Of a stretch of DNA of 53,534 nt, positions 8,605-18,922 are shown piece by piece. The DNA lies in the NCBI GenBank assembly GCA_014804965.1, contig JAAUYU010000014.1, forward strand, positions 74,063-127,596, in the 5' to 3' direction. Under the pieces are notes generated by a model. It had not been told where the DNA came from, ran no database searches, and saw only the letters and a program-made list of their open reading frames with translations. The stretch comes from Desulfovibrio sp. (GTDB taxonomy: Bacteria; Desulfobacterota; Desulfovibrionia; Desulfovibrionales; Desulfovibrionaceae). Made by a program: the position numbers and the translations under genes. How positions within the stretch are numbered: the first letter of the stretch is position 1; each line of letters begins with the position of its first letter.

Positions 8605-9159
8605 TCAGCGGCCGAGCAGGCCGCGTGTCTCGTCGTCAAGGCCGCGGAGGCTGGCCGCGACCTCCTTGCCGCCGAGATGTTCCGGGTCCTGCGTGATGAT
8701 GATGAGCAGGCGCTCCGGCGTGGCGGCGACGCTGGTGGTGCCGCGCCCGCGCAGGGCCTGGGTGCGCGGCTCGCCCTCGAAGGTCCAGAAGCGGCCTTCC
8801 TCGCGCGGCTCCGTGGGGTCGCCCTGAAGTTCTGCCATCTGGCGCGCGAAGTCCTCTGCCGTCGTCCCCTTGCGGTTGGGCAGCACGAACACGCTCACCT
8901 GCGCGAGAAAGCGCTCGGCCGCCTCGTCCTGCACGCCGAGCACGAGCATGTATTCCTCGGGCGCGCCGCTGCTGAAGCCCGTGCGCTCCTCGCCGTCCCA
9001 GCCCGGAGGAAGCTGCGCGGCGAAGCGGCTGAAACTGCGCCCGGCCGGGGCGTCTTGCGCGGGTGTGTCGGGGTCCGATGCGTTCTCCTCTGCGCCAGCC
9101 ATGCCGGGCAGGCAGAGAAGGACAAGGATGAGGGGGGCGGCAAAAACGGTGCGGGGCAT
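8605..9159 (-). CDS. secreted protein of unknown function
   Basis: 184 aa with a clear signal peptide (MPRTVFAAPLILVLLCLPGMAGA, cleaved near residue 23). The mature part is hydrophilic: FAAQLPPGWDGEERTGF, then YMLVLGVQDEAAERFLAQVSVFV, and near the end LLIIITQDPEHLGG. This looks like a small alpha/beta periplasmic domain; no family is recognised. The start at 9159 (GGAGA upstream) is 14 bases after the stop of the membrane-protein gene at 9174, so the two are one transcription unit and may work together. Confidence 0.75.
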   Translation of the reverse strand: MPRTVFAAPLILVLLCLPGMAGAEENASDPDTPAQDAPAGRSFSRFAAQLPPGWDGEERTGFSSGAPEEYMLVLGVQDEAAERFLAQVSVFVLPNRKGTTAEDFARQMAELQGDPTEPREEGRFWTFEGEPRTQALRGRGTTSVAATPERLLIIITQDPEHLGGKEVAASLRGLDDETRGLLGR

Positions 9160-9173
9160 GATGTCTCCGTGTG

Positions 9174-10139
9174 TCAGCGGATGATGAGCGCGAGCGCCGG
9201 GGGGGCGCTCACGGCGAGGATGAGCAGAGCGAGGCCTGCGGGGGCCAGCCTGAGCCGTCGCAGGGGTTCGCGCCGCACGAGCAGCACGGCCCAGGCGGCG
9301 CAGGCCAGGGTGAGCAGGGCGAGCGCGACCATCTGGAACAGGACCGCGTGCGGATTGCCGGGCACGGCCGGGGCGCCCCCGCGCAGGAGGAGGCCCAGGG
9401 CGACGCCCCAGCGCTCGAGAAGCTGGGGCACACACCCGGCCACGGCCCACACCGCGCACCAGCGCACGCCGCCTGTGGCTTCGACCGCGGTGAGCGGCCC
9501 GTGGAAGTTCCTGCGCCGCGCCGCGGCTGCGGCCAGCAGCAGGCCCACGGCCCCGCCGCTGGCGAGGGCCGCAAAGTAGGCGCGAAAGGCATGTTTGAGC
9601 ACCGCGCCCGCGGCGCGCCACGCATCCATGCCCGGCGGCAGGCCCGCAAAGGGCCAGTTCCTGAGCGCAAAGGCAGCGAGCGCGCAGGCCACGGCGGCAA
9701 AGAGCGCCGTAAGCGGCAGGCGGATGGCGCGGGCGCTGTAGCTCTCCGTGCCGGGGGGGAGGGCCGCGGCGGCGCGGGCGCAGGCGAGTCGGCCAGCAAA
9801 GGAACAGGCCATGCCCGTGAGCCACACAGCCACGCTCAGGCGGATGCCCGCGCCCGCCGGCGTGAAAAAGGCGGCGAAGCGCGTGGCGGCCGTGGCCGCC
9901 CCGGCCCGGGAAAGCTGCATAAGCGCGTCCCCGATGACGAGCGCGGGCCACGCGGCCGCAAGCCACAGGCCGAGCCCGGCAAGGGCCGCGGCGCCCCGCA
10001 GACAAAGGGCGGCGTGGCCGCGCCGCCCGAGGATGAGGGCGAGCGCCGCCATGAGGGGCAGGGTGGCTGCGGCATTGGCCGCAATGCCCAGCAGGGCCGC
10101 GCACCAGTGCCAGAGGATCAGGGCCGGGTCGGGAGTCAT
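9174..10139 (-). CDS. integral membrane protein of unknown function
   Basis: About 321 aa, Ala/Leu-rich, with roughly eight predicted membrane helices (for example AANAAATLPLMAALALIL, GAAALAGLGLWLAAAW, ALFAAVACALAAFAL and a last helix LALLILAVSAPPALALII). It opens MTPDPALILWHWCAALLG. No catalytic or transport motif could be recognised. The start at 10139 was preferred over a longer frame because AAGGAAG lies upstream and the extra N-terminus is polar junk. It precedes the secreted protein gene at 8605, which suggests an envelope pair. Confidence 0.7.
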   Translation of the reverse strand: MTPDPALILWHWCAALLGIAANAAATLPLMAALALILGRRGHAALCLRGAAALAGLGLWLAAAWPALVIGDALMQLSRAGAATAATRFAAFFTPAGAGIRLSVAVWLTGMACSFAGRLACARAAAALPPGTESYSARAIRLPLTALFAAVACALAAFALRNWPFAGLPPGMDAWRAAGAVLKHAFRAYFAALASGGAVGLLLAAAAARRRNFHGPLTAVEATGGVRWCAVWAVAGCVPQLLERWGVALGLLLRGGAPAVPGNPHAVLFQMVALALLTLACAAWAVLLVRREPLRRLRLAPAGLALLILAVSAPPALALIIR

Positions 10140-10303
10140 GCCGCTTCCTTGTAGCCCGCGGGACGGCCAACGCGCAAGGGGCCTGCGGTCCGCTTGCTTT
10201 CTGCTGGCGCTTACGGGGCGCCCCCGCCGCATGTACAAGCTAGTGAGTTTGGATGGGGAAGAGCGCTGCCAGTCTGGTTGGTGTGGGCCTGTGCTATCTG
10301 GGG

Positions 10304-10497
10304 AATGCCGAAATTATCCGTCAAAAACAGCCTTTTAGGTGCTGACTGCGTCAGAGAAAAATTTCCTCGGTCGAGTACTTGAGTACACTCCCTTCGGAAA
10401 TTTTTATCTTCCTTGTCAGCACCTAAAAATCTTATTTTTTAGGATTCTTCCGGCACCAGCACCCGTCTTCCGCTTCGCTCCAGACGTGATTAAGGAA
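10304..10497 (+). repeat. 194-bp intergenic palindromic repeat, copy B
   Basis: Full-length copy in a divergent intergenic region. The variable stem is AGGTGCTGAC (10337-10346) pairing perfectly with GTCAGCACCT (10415-10424). The inner stem and tip are almost identical to copy A. The 3' mini-hairpin is damaged on its right arm (AGACGTG instead of AGACGG). It lies about 150 bases upstream of the RRM-gene promoter. Confidence 0.9.
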
Positions 10498-10640
10498 GGT
10501 CCACAACTGCATTGCAGAAGAATATCCGGGAAAACCCCCCGTTTTCCCCCCTTGACGGGGATTTTGGCCGAAAATGGCCTCTCCTCCGCGGTCATGCCGG
10601 ATAAATGCCTGATTTTTCACAATTTGAAATCCGACTCTTT

Positions 10641-10670
10641 TTGTAGGGAAGCTCCGAGAAAAGATATAAA
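10641..10670 (+). promoter_or_regulatory. candidate promoter of the RRM-protein gene
   Basis: TTGTAG (10641-10646), 18 bases, TATAAA (10665-10670), in a locally AT-rich stretch. This would give a 5' leader of about 130 bases. Confidence 0.5.
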
Positions 10671-10692
10671 ATATCAAGTTGTTGGCGGCATG

Positions 10693-10763
10693 GCGTTGAC
10701 AATCCCGGAAAAGCATGGTCTTGTCAACGCAACGGGCCGCGTTCCGGCGAAATGTTTTGCCGG
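10693..10763 (+). promoter_or_regulatory. structured 5' leader upstream of the RRM-protein gene
   Basis: A perfect 10-base inverted repeat GCGTTGACAA (10693-10702) / TTGTCAACGC (10721-10730) with an 18-base loop, followed by a second hairpin CCGGC...GCCGG (10744-10763). Both lie between the candidate promoter and the start codon. Alternatively the TTGACA in the first arm could be a -35 box, but no good -10 follows. Confidence 0.5.
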
Positions 10764-10804
10764 GGGCAACGCGGGAAATTTTTGGTTTTTTGCGAGGGTG
10801 TTTC

Positions 10805-11071
10805 ATGTCCAAGTCCATCTATGTGGGGAATCTTCCCTGGTCGGCCACCGAGGAGCAGGTGCAGGATCTGTTTTCCGAGTACGGCAATGTGCTGAGCGTC
10901 AAGCTCGTCAGTGACAGGGAAACGGGCCGCGCCCGCGGCTTCGGCTTTGTAGAAATGGAGGACGGCGATGCCGATGCCGCCATCGAAGCCCTGGATAATG
11001 TCAGCTTCGGTGGCCGTACCCTGCGCGTCAACGAGGCCAAACCCCGGGCCCCGCGTCCCCCGCGCTACTAG
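10805..11071 (+). CDS. single-RRM RNA-binding protein
   Basis: 88 aa, one RNA recognition motif and little else. RNP2 is IYVGNLPW and RNP1 is RGFGFVEM; both carry the aromatic residues that stack on RNA bases. A short Pro/Arg tail (PRAPRPPRY) ends the protein. It resembles the glycine-poor Rbp proteins of cyanobacteria and proteobacteria, often cold- or stress-induced RNA chaperones. The start at 10805 gives the family N-terminus MSKSIYVGN. The long structured leader suggests post-transcriptional control. Monocistronic with a terminator at 11114. Confidence 0.95.
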   Translation: MSKSIYVGNLPWSATEEQVQDLFSEYGNVLSVKLVSDRETGRARGFGFVEMEDGDADAAIEALDNVSFGGRTLRVNEAKPRAPRPPRY

Positions 11072-11113
11072 GAAGCCAGTGACACGCCGCCGCAAGGGCG
11101 GCGCCTGATGTTC

Positions 11114-11146
11114 AGCCCCGGACGGTGACGTCACGGGGCTTTTTGC
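11114..11146 (+). terminator. terminator of the RRM-protein gene
   Basis: AGCCCCG (11114-11120) and CGGGGCT (11134-11140) form a stem followed by TTTT. Confidence 0.8.
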
Positions 11147-11194
11147 GCTGGTGCGCCTGCCCCGCCCCACTCCCGATGCTGTGCTGTCGGGCGC

Positions 11195-11228
11195 AAAAAA
11201 ACGCGGCGGAGCGTCCGCCCCGCCGCGT
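11195..11228 (-). terminator. terminator of the coaX-eno operon
   Basis: On the minus strand ACGCGGCGG pairs with CCGCCGCGT (11201-11228) and is followed by a run of T (plus-strand A run at 11195). It lies about 25 bases past the enolase stop. Confidence 0.85.
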
Positions 11229-11253
11229 CATTACATTCGCCAGTCACTACCGC

Positions 11254-13382
<2,129 letters not shown>

Positions 13383-13470
13383 GGATGCCTCCGCCACCTG
13401 CCGGGCGCCCTAAGTATGCCGGATTCTTCGGCAGCAGGCAAGCGCGGGGGCGCTTGCAGGCGCCGGCGCC

Positions 13471-14829
13471 CTAGCGGAAGGCCGCGAGCGCCCTGCCCTG
13501 GCGCAGCCCGATGCAGCCGAGCGGCAGGTCCCGCCACCAGAGGGCGGCCTCGCGCCCGGAGAGGCCCGTCCGGAGGGCGCGGCCCTGAAGCAGGGCCTCC
13601 ACTTCCGCCACCTCCGTGAGCACGAGGGACTGGAGGCCGGGGCCCCCTTGCGGCGCTTCCGGCACGAGGCAGCGCAGGCGCGGGGCAGGGGCAAAGGCCC
13701 CGCTGCCGTCCATGCGGCCGAGCAGGGCGGCCTGCCAGCCGAAGCGCGGGGGGAGCTGTCCCGGTGCAATCTCCGGCACGAAGCGCACCTTGTCGCCATA
13801 CTGGACGGCCGCGCCGGGCGGTAGGCGCGCCGGGTCGGAACAGGGTCCCGCGAGGGCGGCGGGGGGGAGCGGCTCGCCAGCGGTGTCGGCGCGGCGCTGC
13901 CCGTCGCCTGGCTGCGCTGCCGCATCGGCCGGGGCTCCGGGCGCGCGCAAAAGGGCGAGGTAGAAGCCCTGCGCCTGCGAGCGCGCGCCATCGACGCGCA
14001 AGGTCCCCTCGCCGCCGGGCCTTTCCTCCCACGCAAAGCCCGGAAAAGGCGGGATGGGCACGCGGAGAAGGCCCAGCTCCTCCTCGGCGAAGCACACCTG
14101 GGCCTCGTTTTCCGCCTCGTTGGTGGTGCAGGTGGAGTAGAGCAAAAGGCCCCCCGGCGCGAGCAGGCTTGCCGCGTGGCGCAGCAGCCGCTGCTGAAGG
14201 CTCACGAGCGGGCCCACCTTGTCCTCGCGCCAGAGCTTAAGGGTGCGCGGGTGCTTCTCCGCCGTGCCCCAGCCGGAGCAAGGCGGGTCGAGGAGGATAT
14301 GCCCCCAGGAGCCGGGCGCGAGCGGCAGTCGCTCGCCGGGATAGGAGCAGGTGGCGGCCTGGATGAGGTTGCAGGCGTGCAGGTTGGCGCGCAGGGTAGC
14401 GAGGCGCGCCGGGTTGGGCTCGTTGGCGAGCACGAAGCCCGTCCGGCCCACGAGCTGGGCGAGGAAGCCGCTCTTGCTGCCGGGGCTCGCGCACATGTCG
14501 AGCACCGCGTCGCCGGGCGCGGGCGCCAGCGCCAGCGGCGGCAGCATGGAGGAGCGGTCCTGAATATAAATGTAGCCGAAAAAGGCCGCCAGCGAACGGC
14601 CCAGCGGCCGGGGCTCGGCCACAAGGCGGCGGCAGAGGGGCGAGAAGGGCTCGGGCTCGAAGTCGTAGCCCTGCGCGCGCAGCAGCGCCTCCACGCGGGG
14701 GATGGCGCCAGGCTCGCAGACAAGCCGGAAGGAACGGGCTGGAGTTTCGGAGTGGGGAGCGACCATGCACGCAGCATAGCCGGGAAGCGACCGAAAGTCA
14801 GCGGGGCCCGAGCGGGGCCCCCCTGACAT
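13471..14829 (-). CDS. RsmF/NOL1-type rRNA (cytosine-C5) methyltransferase
   Basis: About 452 aa. The SAM-binding motif is LDMCASPGSKSGFLAQL. Motif IV is LLDPPCSGWGTAEKHP, with Cys in the PCS loop, and motif VI is LLYSTCTTNEAENE, whose Cys is the methylation nucleophile. This pair defines NOL1/NOP2/Sun m5C RNA methyltransferases. The C-terminal ~170 residues resemble the PUA-like tail of RsmF/YebU but are Pro/Ala-rich. The start is uncertain: ATG at 14829 (used here) or ATG at 14766 (MVAPHSETP). It probably modifies 16S rRNA; the exact base cannot be told. Confidence 0.88.
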   Translation of the reverse strand: MSGGPRSGPADFRSLPGYAACMVAPHSETPARSFRLVCEPGAIPRVEALLRAQGYDFEPEPFSPLCRRLVAEPRPLGRSLAAFFGYIYIQDRSSMLPPLALAPAPGDAVLDMCASPGSKSGFLAQLVGRTGFVLANEPNPARLATLRANLHACNLIQAATCSYPGERLPLAPGSWGHILLDPPCSGWGTAEKHPRTLKLWREDKVGPLVSLQQRLLRHAASLLAPGGLLLYSTCTTNEAENEAQVCFAEEELGLLRVPIPPFPGFAWEERPGGEGTLRVDGARSQAQGFYLALLRAPGAPADAAAQPGDGQRRADTAGEPLPPAALAGPCSDPARLPPGAAVQYGDKVRFVPEIAPGQLPPRFGWQAALLGRMDGSGAFAPAPRLRCLVPEAPQGGPGLQSLVLTEVAEVEALLQGRALRTGLSGREAALWWRDLPLGCIGLRQGRALAAFR

Positions 14830-14856
14830 TACCGGGCCCTTTTCCCCGTCACGACT

Positions 14857-15402
14857 TTACTTGTCCAGCCACGCCATGCGCCGCAGGTAGTTTTCCTGCT
14901 CTTCCGTCTCGATGGCGCCGGGGCGCGCTGCGCGCACCTCGCGGATGGCGACCTCAGGCTCAAGGCCGCGGGCCATGAGCAGGCGCGCGGCCAGGGTGCC
15001 CGTCCTGCCGAGGCCGCCGCGGCAGTGGATGAAGATTTTCTCGCCGCGCCCGATCGCCTGGAGCAGGAGGCCGCACTCCTCGCGCCACGGGTCGGCCTGC
15101 GTGTCGCGCCGGGTGCGCAGGGCGCTGCCATCGATGACCTGCCAGTGGTGCCAGGCCATGCCGGCCTTGCGGACCGCCTCCCCGAGGCCCGTGACCTGCA
15201 AATACGCAAGCTCGTCCTCTTCCAGCAGGGTGACGACGTGGCGCGCCCCCCATTGGCGGATGGTTTCCACATCCGCGGCGAGGTCGCGGACGCAGGGGCC
15301 CGAGTAGGCCCAGGGGTCGACCTTGCCCGGACAGATGGAGAGGCCGAGCTCCTGACACGAGACGGGCGAGGTAATGCGCAAGGGGCTGTTGGTCTGGGAC
15401 AT
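14857..15402 (-). CDS. dual-specificity-type protein tyrosine phosphatase
   Basis: 181 aa. The active-site P-loop HCRGGLGRTG fits HCxxGxxR, with the Cys as nucleophile. A WPD-like region is near DTQADPWREE. The N-terminus resembles CDKN3-type bacterial phosphatases (ELGLSICPGK...RDLAADVETIRQWG). The start at 15402 has GGAGGAAGC directly upstream; the longer frame is AT-rich untranslated DNA. It probably dephosphorylates a protein or small phosphate ester in the cytosol. The substrate is unknown. Confidence 0.85.
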   Translation of the reverse strand: MSQTNSPLRITSPVSCQELGLSICPGKVDPWAYSGPCVRDLAADVETIRQWGARHVVTLLEEDELAYLQVTGLGEAVRKAGMAWHHWQVIDGSALRTRRDTQADPWREECGLLLQAIGRGEKIFIHCRGGLGRTGTLAARLLMARGLEPEVAIREVRAARPGAIETEEQENYLRRMAWLDK

Positions 15403-15749
15403 GCTTCCTCCTTTTTTCCTGTTGTGGGCGTTCATGCCCCCGGGCAGGCCAGTGCCTGCCTTGACGGAAATCAGATGCATCGTAGCAAAGGAGGCGGAAA
15501 AATGTGGCCCGAAAAAGGGAAGAAATTTGCGAAAAGTTGTGAGTTTTTGCAATTACTCATTGAAAATACGGGAGAAAAAATTTTTTGTTAGCCCCGGGCG
15601 CGACTTTCTCCATTTTTTTCGCCTGACCCGGCGGGAGCCCGCGCCCGGCAAGGGAATGGCCGGGGCTGAGGTGGCATCGGCGAAGAAAGTTGTAAAAAAA
15701 TATTCTGCAAAATCAGTATGTTGAACAATCTTGCTCGCCAGCGCGCGGT
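15403..15749. other. AT-rich intergenic region without a supported gene
   Basis: The stretch from about 15470 to 15730 is far more AT-rich than its surroundings, with several short A and T runs. It separates the phosphatase gene (minus) from rlpA (plus) and should hold their control regions. Short frames here show no coding character. Confidence 0.5.
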
Positions 15750-15779
15750 TTGACACTGCTTCTTTTGGCGGGTTATGGT
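15750..15779 (+). promoter_or_regulatory. candidate promoter of rlpA
   Basis: TTGACA (15750-15755), 18 bases, TATGGT (15774-15779). The implied leader is about 145 bases and very GC-rich near 15840-15905, so it may be structured. Confidence 0.5.
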
Positions 15780-15932
15780 TTCAGTGACGAGGAAAAGGCA
15801 TCCTCCCGAAAGGGCGCACCCGGCGCGCAGAGGCGTCGCAGCCGCCCGCGGAACTTCGGGGGGTCAGGGCCGCGGGCGCGGCCCGCGCGGGCTTCCCCCG
15901 CGCAGCCTCACAACGCCAACCAAGGAAGTGTC

Positions 15933-16664
15933 ATGAAGTATCTTCGCTGGCTTTCCATCGGGACGGCGCTCGCGCTCTGCCTGTGCATCGCTCTCCCCGC
16001 AGCCGCGCAAGCGGCATCCGCCCAGGCCAAGAACCGGAAAACCGTAAGCCAGGCGCAGGCCAAGGCCGTGAAGAAACCGGCCAAGGCGGCCGCCCGGAGC
16101 AAACACAGCGCCAAGAGCGCGAAAAAGAGCGGCCGCCACAAAACTGTGGCGAAAAAGGGCGCTGACGACCGCGACCTCTGGCTCCAGCGCGCCCAGCAGG
16201 GCGACCTGCTTTCAGGCAAGGCCTCCTGGTACGGCCCCGACTTTCACAACAAGGCCACGGCAAGCGGCCTCTCCTATGATATGTACACGTTCACGGCCGC
16301 GCACCGCACCCTGCCCATGGGCACGGTGGTCAAGGTCACGGACCAGGACAACGGCAAGAGCGTCATGGTCTGTGTGACGGACCGCGGCCCCTTTGTGCGC
16401 GGCCGCATCATCGACCTCTCCTATGCTGCGGCGCAGCAGATCAATCTGGGCAACCGCGGCGTGGGCCGCGTGAACCTTGAGGTGGTGAGCGACGAGACAG
16501 GCACCCCGCTCAAGGCGGACCAGGCCTACTTCATCCGCTACGGCGCCCACGGCGGGGCCAGCAAGGTGGGCCCCTTCCGCGCCTTCGCGGACGCGGCCGC
16601 CATGCACGAGGCCCTGCGCCAGGCGCATCCCGAAGCCGAGGTGGTGCTGGACAGCACGCGCTGA
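15933..16664 (+). CDS. rlpA: RlpA-like septal ring lytic transglycosylase
   Basis: 243 aa exported protein. A signal peptide (LSIGTALALCLCIALPAAAQA) is followed by a Lys/Ala-rich linker (about residues 30-80) suited to binding the cell wall. A double-psi beta-barrel follows: SGKASWYGPDFHNKATASG, LPMGTVVKVTD and VTDRGPFVRGRIIDLSYAAA, with the catalytic-type Asp in TDRGPF. The last 45 residues (VGPFRAFADAAAMHEALRQA) resemble half of a SPOR domain. Proteins of this family cleave naked glycan strands at the septum. No lipobox Cys is at a credible cleavage site. Start 15933 follows AAGGAAG. Confidence 0.9.
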   Translation: MKYLRWLSIGTALALCLCIALPAAAQAASAQAKNRKTVSQAQAKAVKKPAKAAARSKHSAKSAKKSGRHKTVAKKGADDRDLWLQRAQQGDLLSGKASWYGPDFHNKATASGLSYDMYTFTAAHRTLPMGTVVKVTDQDNGKSVMVCVTDRGPFVRGRIIDLSYAAAQQINLGNRGVGRVNLEVVSDETGTPLKADQAYFIRYGAHGGASKVGPFRAFADAAAMHEALRQAHPEAEVVLDSTR

Positions 16665-16689
16665 CGCGTCCGCACGGCGAATCTTCACC

Positions 16690-16731
16690 AAAAGGCCACC
16701 GTTCCGGCGCTGTCCGGGGCGGTGGCCTTTT
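16690..16731 (+). terminator. terminator of rlpA
   Basis: AAAAGGCCACCG (16690-16701) pairs with CGGTGGCCTTTT (16720-16731); the A and T runs make it bidirectional. Confidence 0.85.
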
Positions 16732-16827
16732 GCTGCGGCCTCGTGTAGAGTCGCGGCGCGCCTGCGGCAGCCCCGCAGGCTGAAATGGCGGGATGCGGGC
16801 GAGGCCCCGCCCGTGCACGGAGGCCAG

Positions 16828-17706
16828 ATGGGTTTTCTCTACGGGCTGCTTTCTTCCGCGGCCTTCGGGCTCATCCCGCTCTTTTCCCTGCCTTTGCTCA
16901 GGGCCGGCCTCTCGGTGCAGACGGCCCTCGCCTACCGCTTCAGCATCGCGGCGCTGGTGCTCTGGCCCCTCCTGCGCCTCCGGGGCGAGCGCTTCGCCCT
17001 CCGCGGCATCGACCTCTGCAAGCTCGCGGCCCTGAGCCTTGCCTACATGGTGGCCGTGCTCTTTTTCTTCGAGTCCTTCTACTATCTGCCCAGCGGCATC
17101 GCGGCCACCATCCAGTTTCTCTATCCGGTCATGGTGATGCTCATCATGATCGCCTTTTTCCACGAGCGCTTTTACTGGAACGTGGGGCTCGCCGTGGCGC
17201 TGGCGCTCGGCGGCGTGGCGCTCCTCAGCGTGGCCGGGCCGCAAACAGGGGCCGCCACGGTGAGCTTTTGGGGCGTGTGCCTCGGCTTGTTGTCCGGCCT
17301 CGCCAACGGGCTTTACATGATCGGCCTGCAGGTGGCGCGCGTGCCCAACCTGAGCGGCCTTGTCATGACCTTCTACATCATGGCCTTCGGCGCGGTCATC
17401 GCCGTGGCGGACGGCCTGGCGCAAGGCTCCCTCCAGTGGATCGACACCTGGCCCGAGCTTCTTTCCGCCACCCTGCTCGCCTTGGTGACGGCGGTCTTTT
17501 CCAATCTCACCCTCATTCTCGCAATCCAGCGCATCGGCTCCACGCTGGCCTCGGTGCTCGGCGTCATGGAGCCGCTCACCGCCGTGGCCGTGGGCATCCT
17601 CGTCTTCGGGGAGCCCTTCACCATGCCGCTTGCCGGGGGCGTGGCGCTCATCACAGCGGCCGTGCTCCTCGTGATGCTCGGCTCGCGCGGGCGCAAGCGC
17701 GCCTGA
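16828..17706 (+). CDS. EamA/DMT-superfamily transporter
   Basis: 292 aa with ten predicted membrane helices in two EamA repeats. Typical family segments are FYYLPSGIAATIQFLYPVMVML in the first repeat and LTLILAIQRIGSTLASVLGVMEPLTAVAVGILVFGE in the second. It is probably an inner-membrane metabolite exporter; the substrate cannot be inferred. ATG 16828 has GGAGG upstream, and an in-frame GTG at 16813 is the alternative. It is followed by the sugar operon but separated by about 100 bases containing a palindrome, so membership of that operon is unclear. Confidence 0.88.
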   Translation: MGFLYGLLSSAAFGLIPLFSLPLLRAGLSVQTALAYRFSIAALVLWPLLRLRGERFALRGIDLCKLAALSLAYMVAVLFFFESFYYLPSGIAATIQFLYPVMVMLIMIAFFHERFYWNVGLAVALALGGVALLSVAGPQTGAATVSFWGVCLGLLSGLANGLYMIGLQVARVPNLSGLVMTFYIMAFGAVIAVADGLAQGSLQWIDTWPELLSATLLALVTAVFSNLTLILAIQRIGSTLASVLGVMEPLTAVAVGILVFGEPFTMPLAGGVALITAAVLLVMLGSRGRKRA

Positions 17707-17749
17707 GCCCCGCTTGCCTGCGCGGGCGCCATGCCGTATGTTTTGAGAC

Positions 17750-17763
17750 GTATCTCCAGATAC
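17750..17763. promoter_or_regulatory. 14-bp palindrome upstream of the kdnB-like gene
   Basis: GTATCT-CC-AGATAC is a perfect palindrome lying 41 bases upstream of the start codon at 17805. The position and symmetry suit a repressor or activator site for the sugar operon; no regulator can be named. Confidence 0.4.
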
Positions 17764-17804
17764 TAACACAGGGTCCGCACAGGGCCCGCAAAGAGAGGTC
17801 AGCC

Positions 17805-18887
17805 ATGTACCGCAACGCCAAGAACGTGGGTTATTATATGATCGGCGACGGGGCCCTCGCCCAGCTTGGGGACATCCTCGCCCCGCGCCGCGAGGCCATG
17901 CCCGACGCCCCGGCCGTCTGGTTCCTCGACCACTATTTCGAGAACACCAATTTCCGCGAGCAGCTTCCCATCCTCGAGTGGGACGGGGTTGTCTATGTGG
18001 ACACCACGGAGGAGCCCACCACGGACAGCGTGGACGGCTACACCGACCGCGTGAAGGCTTTCCTCGCCGGGCGCAAGCCCTGCGCGCTGCTGGCCTTCGG
18101 CGGCGGCTCCACCATGGACACCTGCAAGTGCGTGGGCAACCTGCTCACCAATCCGGGCAAGGCCGCGGACTATCAGGGCTGGGAGCTCGTGAAGAACCCG
18201 GCGCCCTACAAAGTGGCCGTGCCCACCCTTTCGGGCACGGGCTCCGAGACCTCGCGAACGGGCATCATCTGCAACGAGGAGAAAAACCTCAAGCTGGGCA
18301 TGAACAGCGACTACACCATGTTCGACCAGGTGCTGCTGGACCCGCGCCTCACCGCCACGGTGCCGCGTAACCAGTATTTCTACACCGGCATTGACACCTT
18401 CATGCACTGCTTCGAGAGCCTGGACGGCGCCTACCGCAACACCGTGGTGGACTCGCTTTCCGAAAAGGCCATCGACCTCTGCAAGCGCGTCTTTCTTTCC
18501 GAAGACATGATGAGCGACCACAACCGCGAACTGCTCATGATCGCCTCCTATCTCGGCGGCATGGCTGCGGGCTTCGTGGGCGTGGTGCATCCGCTCTCGG
18601 CCGGGCTGAGCATGGTGCTCCACATGCACCACGGCATTGCCAACTGCTACGCGCTCTCCGTGCTGGAGGACATCTATCCAGAGCCGTACAAGGTGTTCCG
18701 CGAGATGATGGCCCGGCAGAAGATCGACCTGCCCACGGGCATCTGCAAGAACCTCACGGACGAGCAGTACAATGCCCTTTATGAGGCGAGCATCGTTCAC
18801 GAAAAGCCGCTCATCAACAAGCTCGGGCCCAAGTACCGGGAGATCCTGACGCGCGAGAACGTCATCGAGCGCTTCAAGCGCATGTAG
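17805..18887 (+). CDS. kdnB: iron-containing alcohol dehydrogenase, KdnB-like (Kdo 8-oxidase)
   Basis: 360 aa, Fe-ADH family. The nucleotide loop FGGGSTMDTCK lies near residue 98. The metal-site region FYTGIDTFMHCFESL has the Asp and first His, and LHMHHGIANCYAL the later His residues. From memory of Shewanella KdnB, the blocks LLTNPGKAADYQGWEL, GTGSETSRTGI and KLGMNSDYTMFDQ match closely. KdnB oxidises C8 of Kdo to the aldehyde for Kdo8N synthesis. The start has GAGAGG 6 bases upstream. A downstream aminotransferase and two cytidylyltransferases fit that role. Family certain, exact substrate inferred. Confidence 0.85.
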   Translation: MYRNAKNVGYYMIGDGALAQLGDILAPRREAMPDAPAVWFLDHYFENTNFREQLPILEWDGVVYVDTTEEPTTDSVDGYTDRVKAFLAGRKPCALLAFGGGSTMDTCKCVGNLLTNPGKAADYQGWELVKNPAPYKVAVPTLSGTGSETSRTGIICNEEKNLKLGMNSDYTMFDQVLLDPRLTATVPRNQYFYTGIDTFMHCFESLDGAYRNTVVDSLSEKAIDLCKRVFLSEDMMSDHNRELLMIASYLGGMAAGFVGVVHPLSAGLSMVLHMHHGIANCYALSVLEDIYPEPYKVFREMMARQKIDLPTGICKNLTDEQYNALYEASIVHEKPLINKLGPKYREILTRENVIERFKRM

Positions 18888-18922
18888 GGGCCGGGGCCTT
18901 CCAAGGGCGCGGGGAGGGGACG

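Noticed and set aside
15553..15756. Short minus-strand frame in the AT-rich region upstream of rlpA
   Set aside because: Lys/Arg-rich product of AT-rich control DNA, no ribosome site, no homology recognised.
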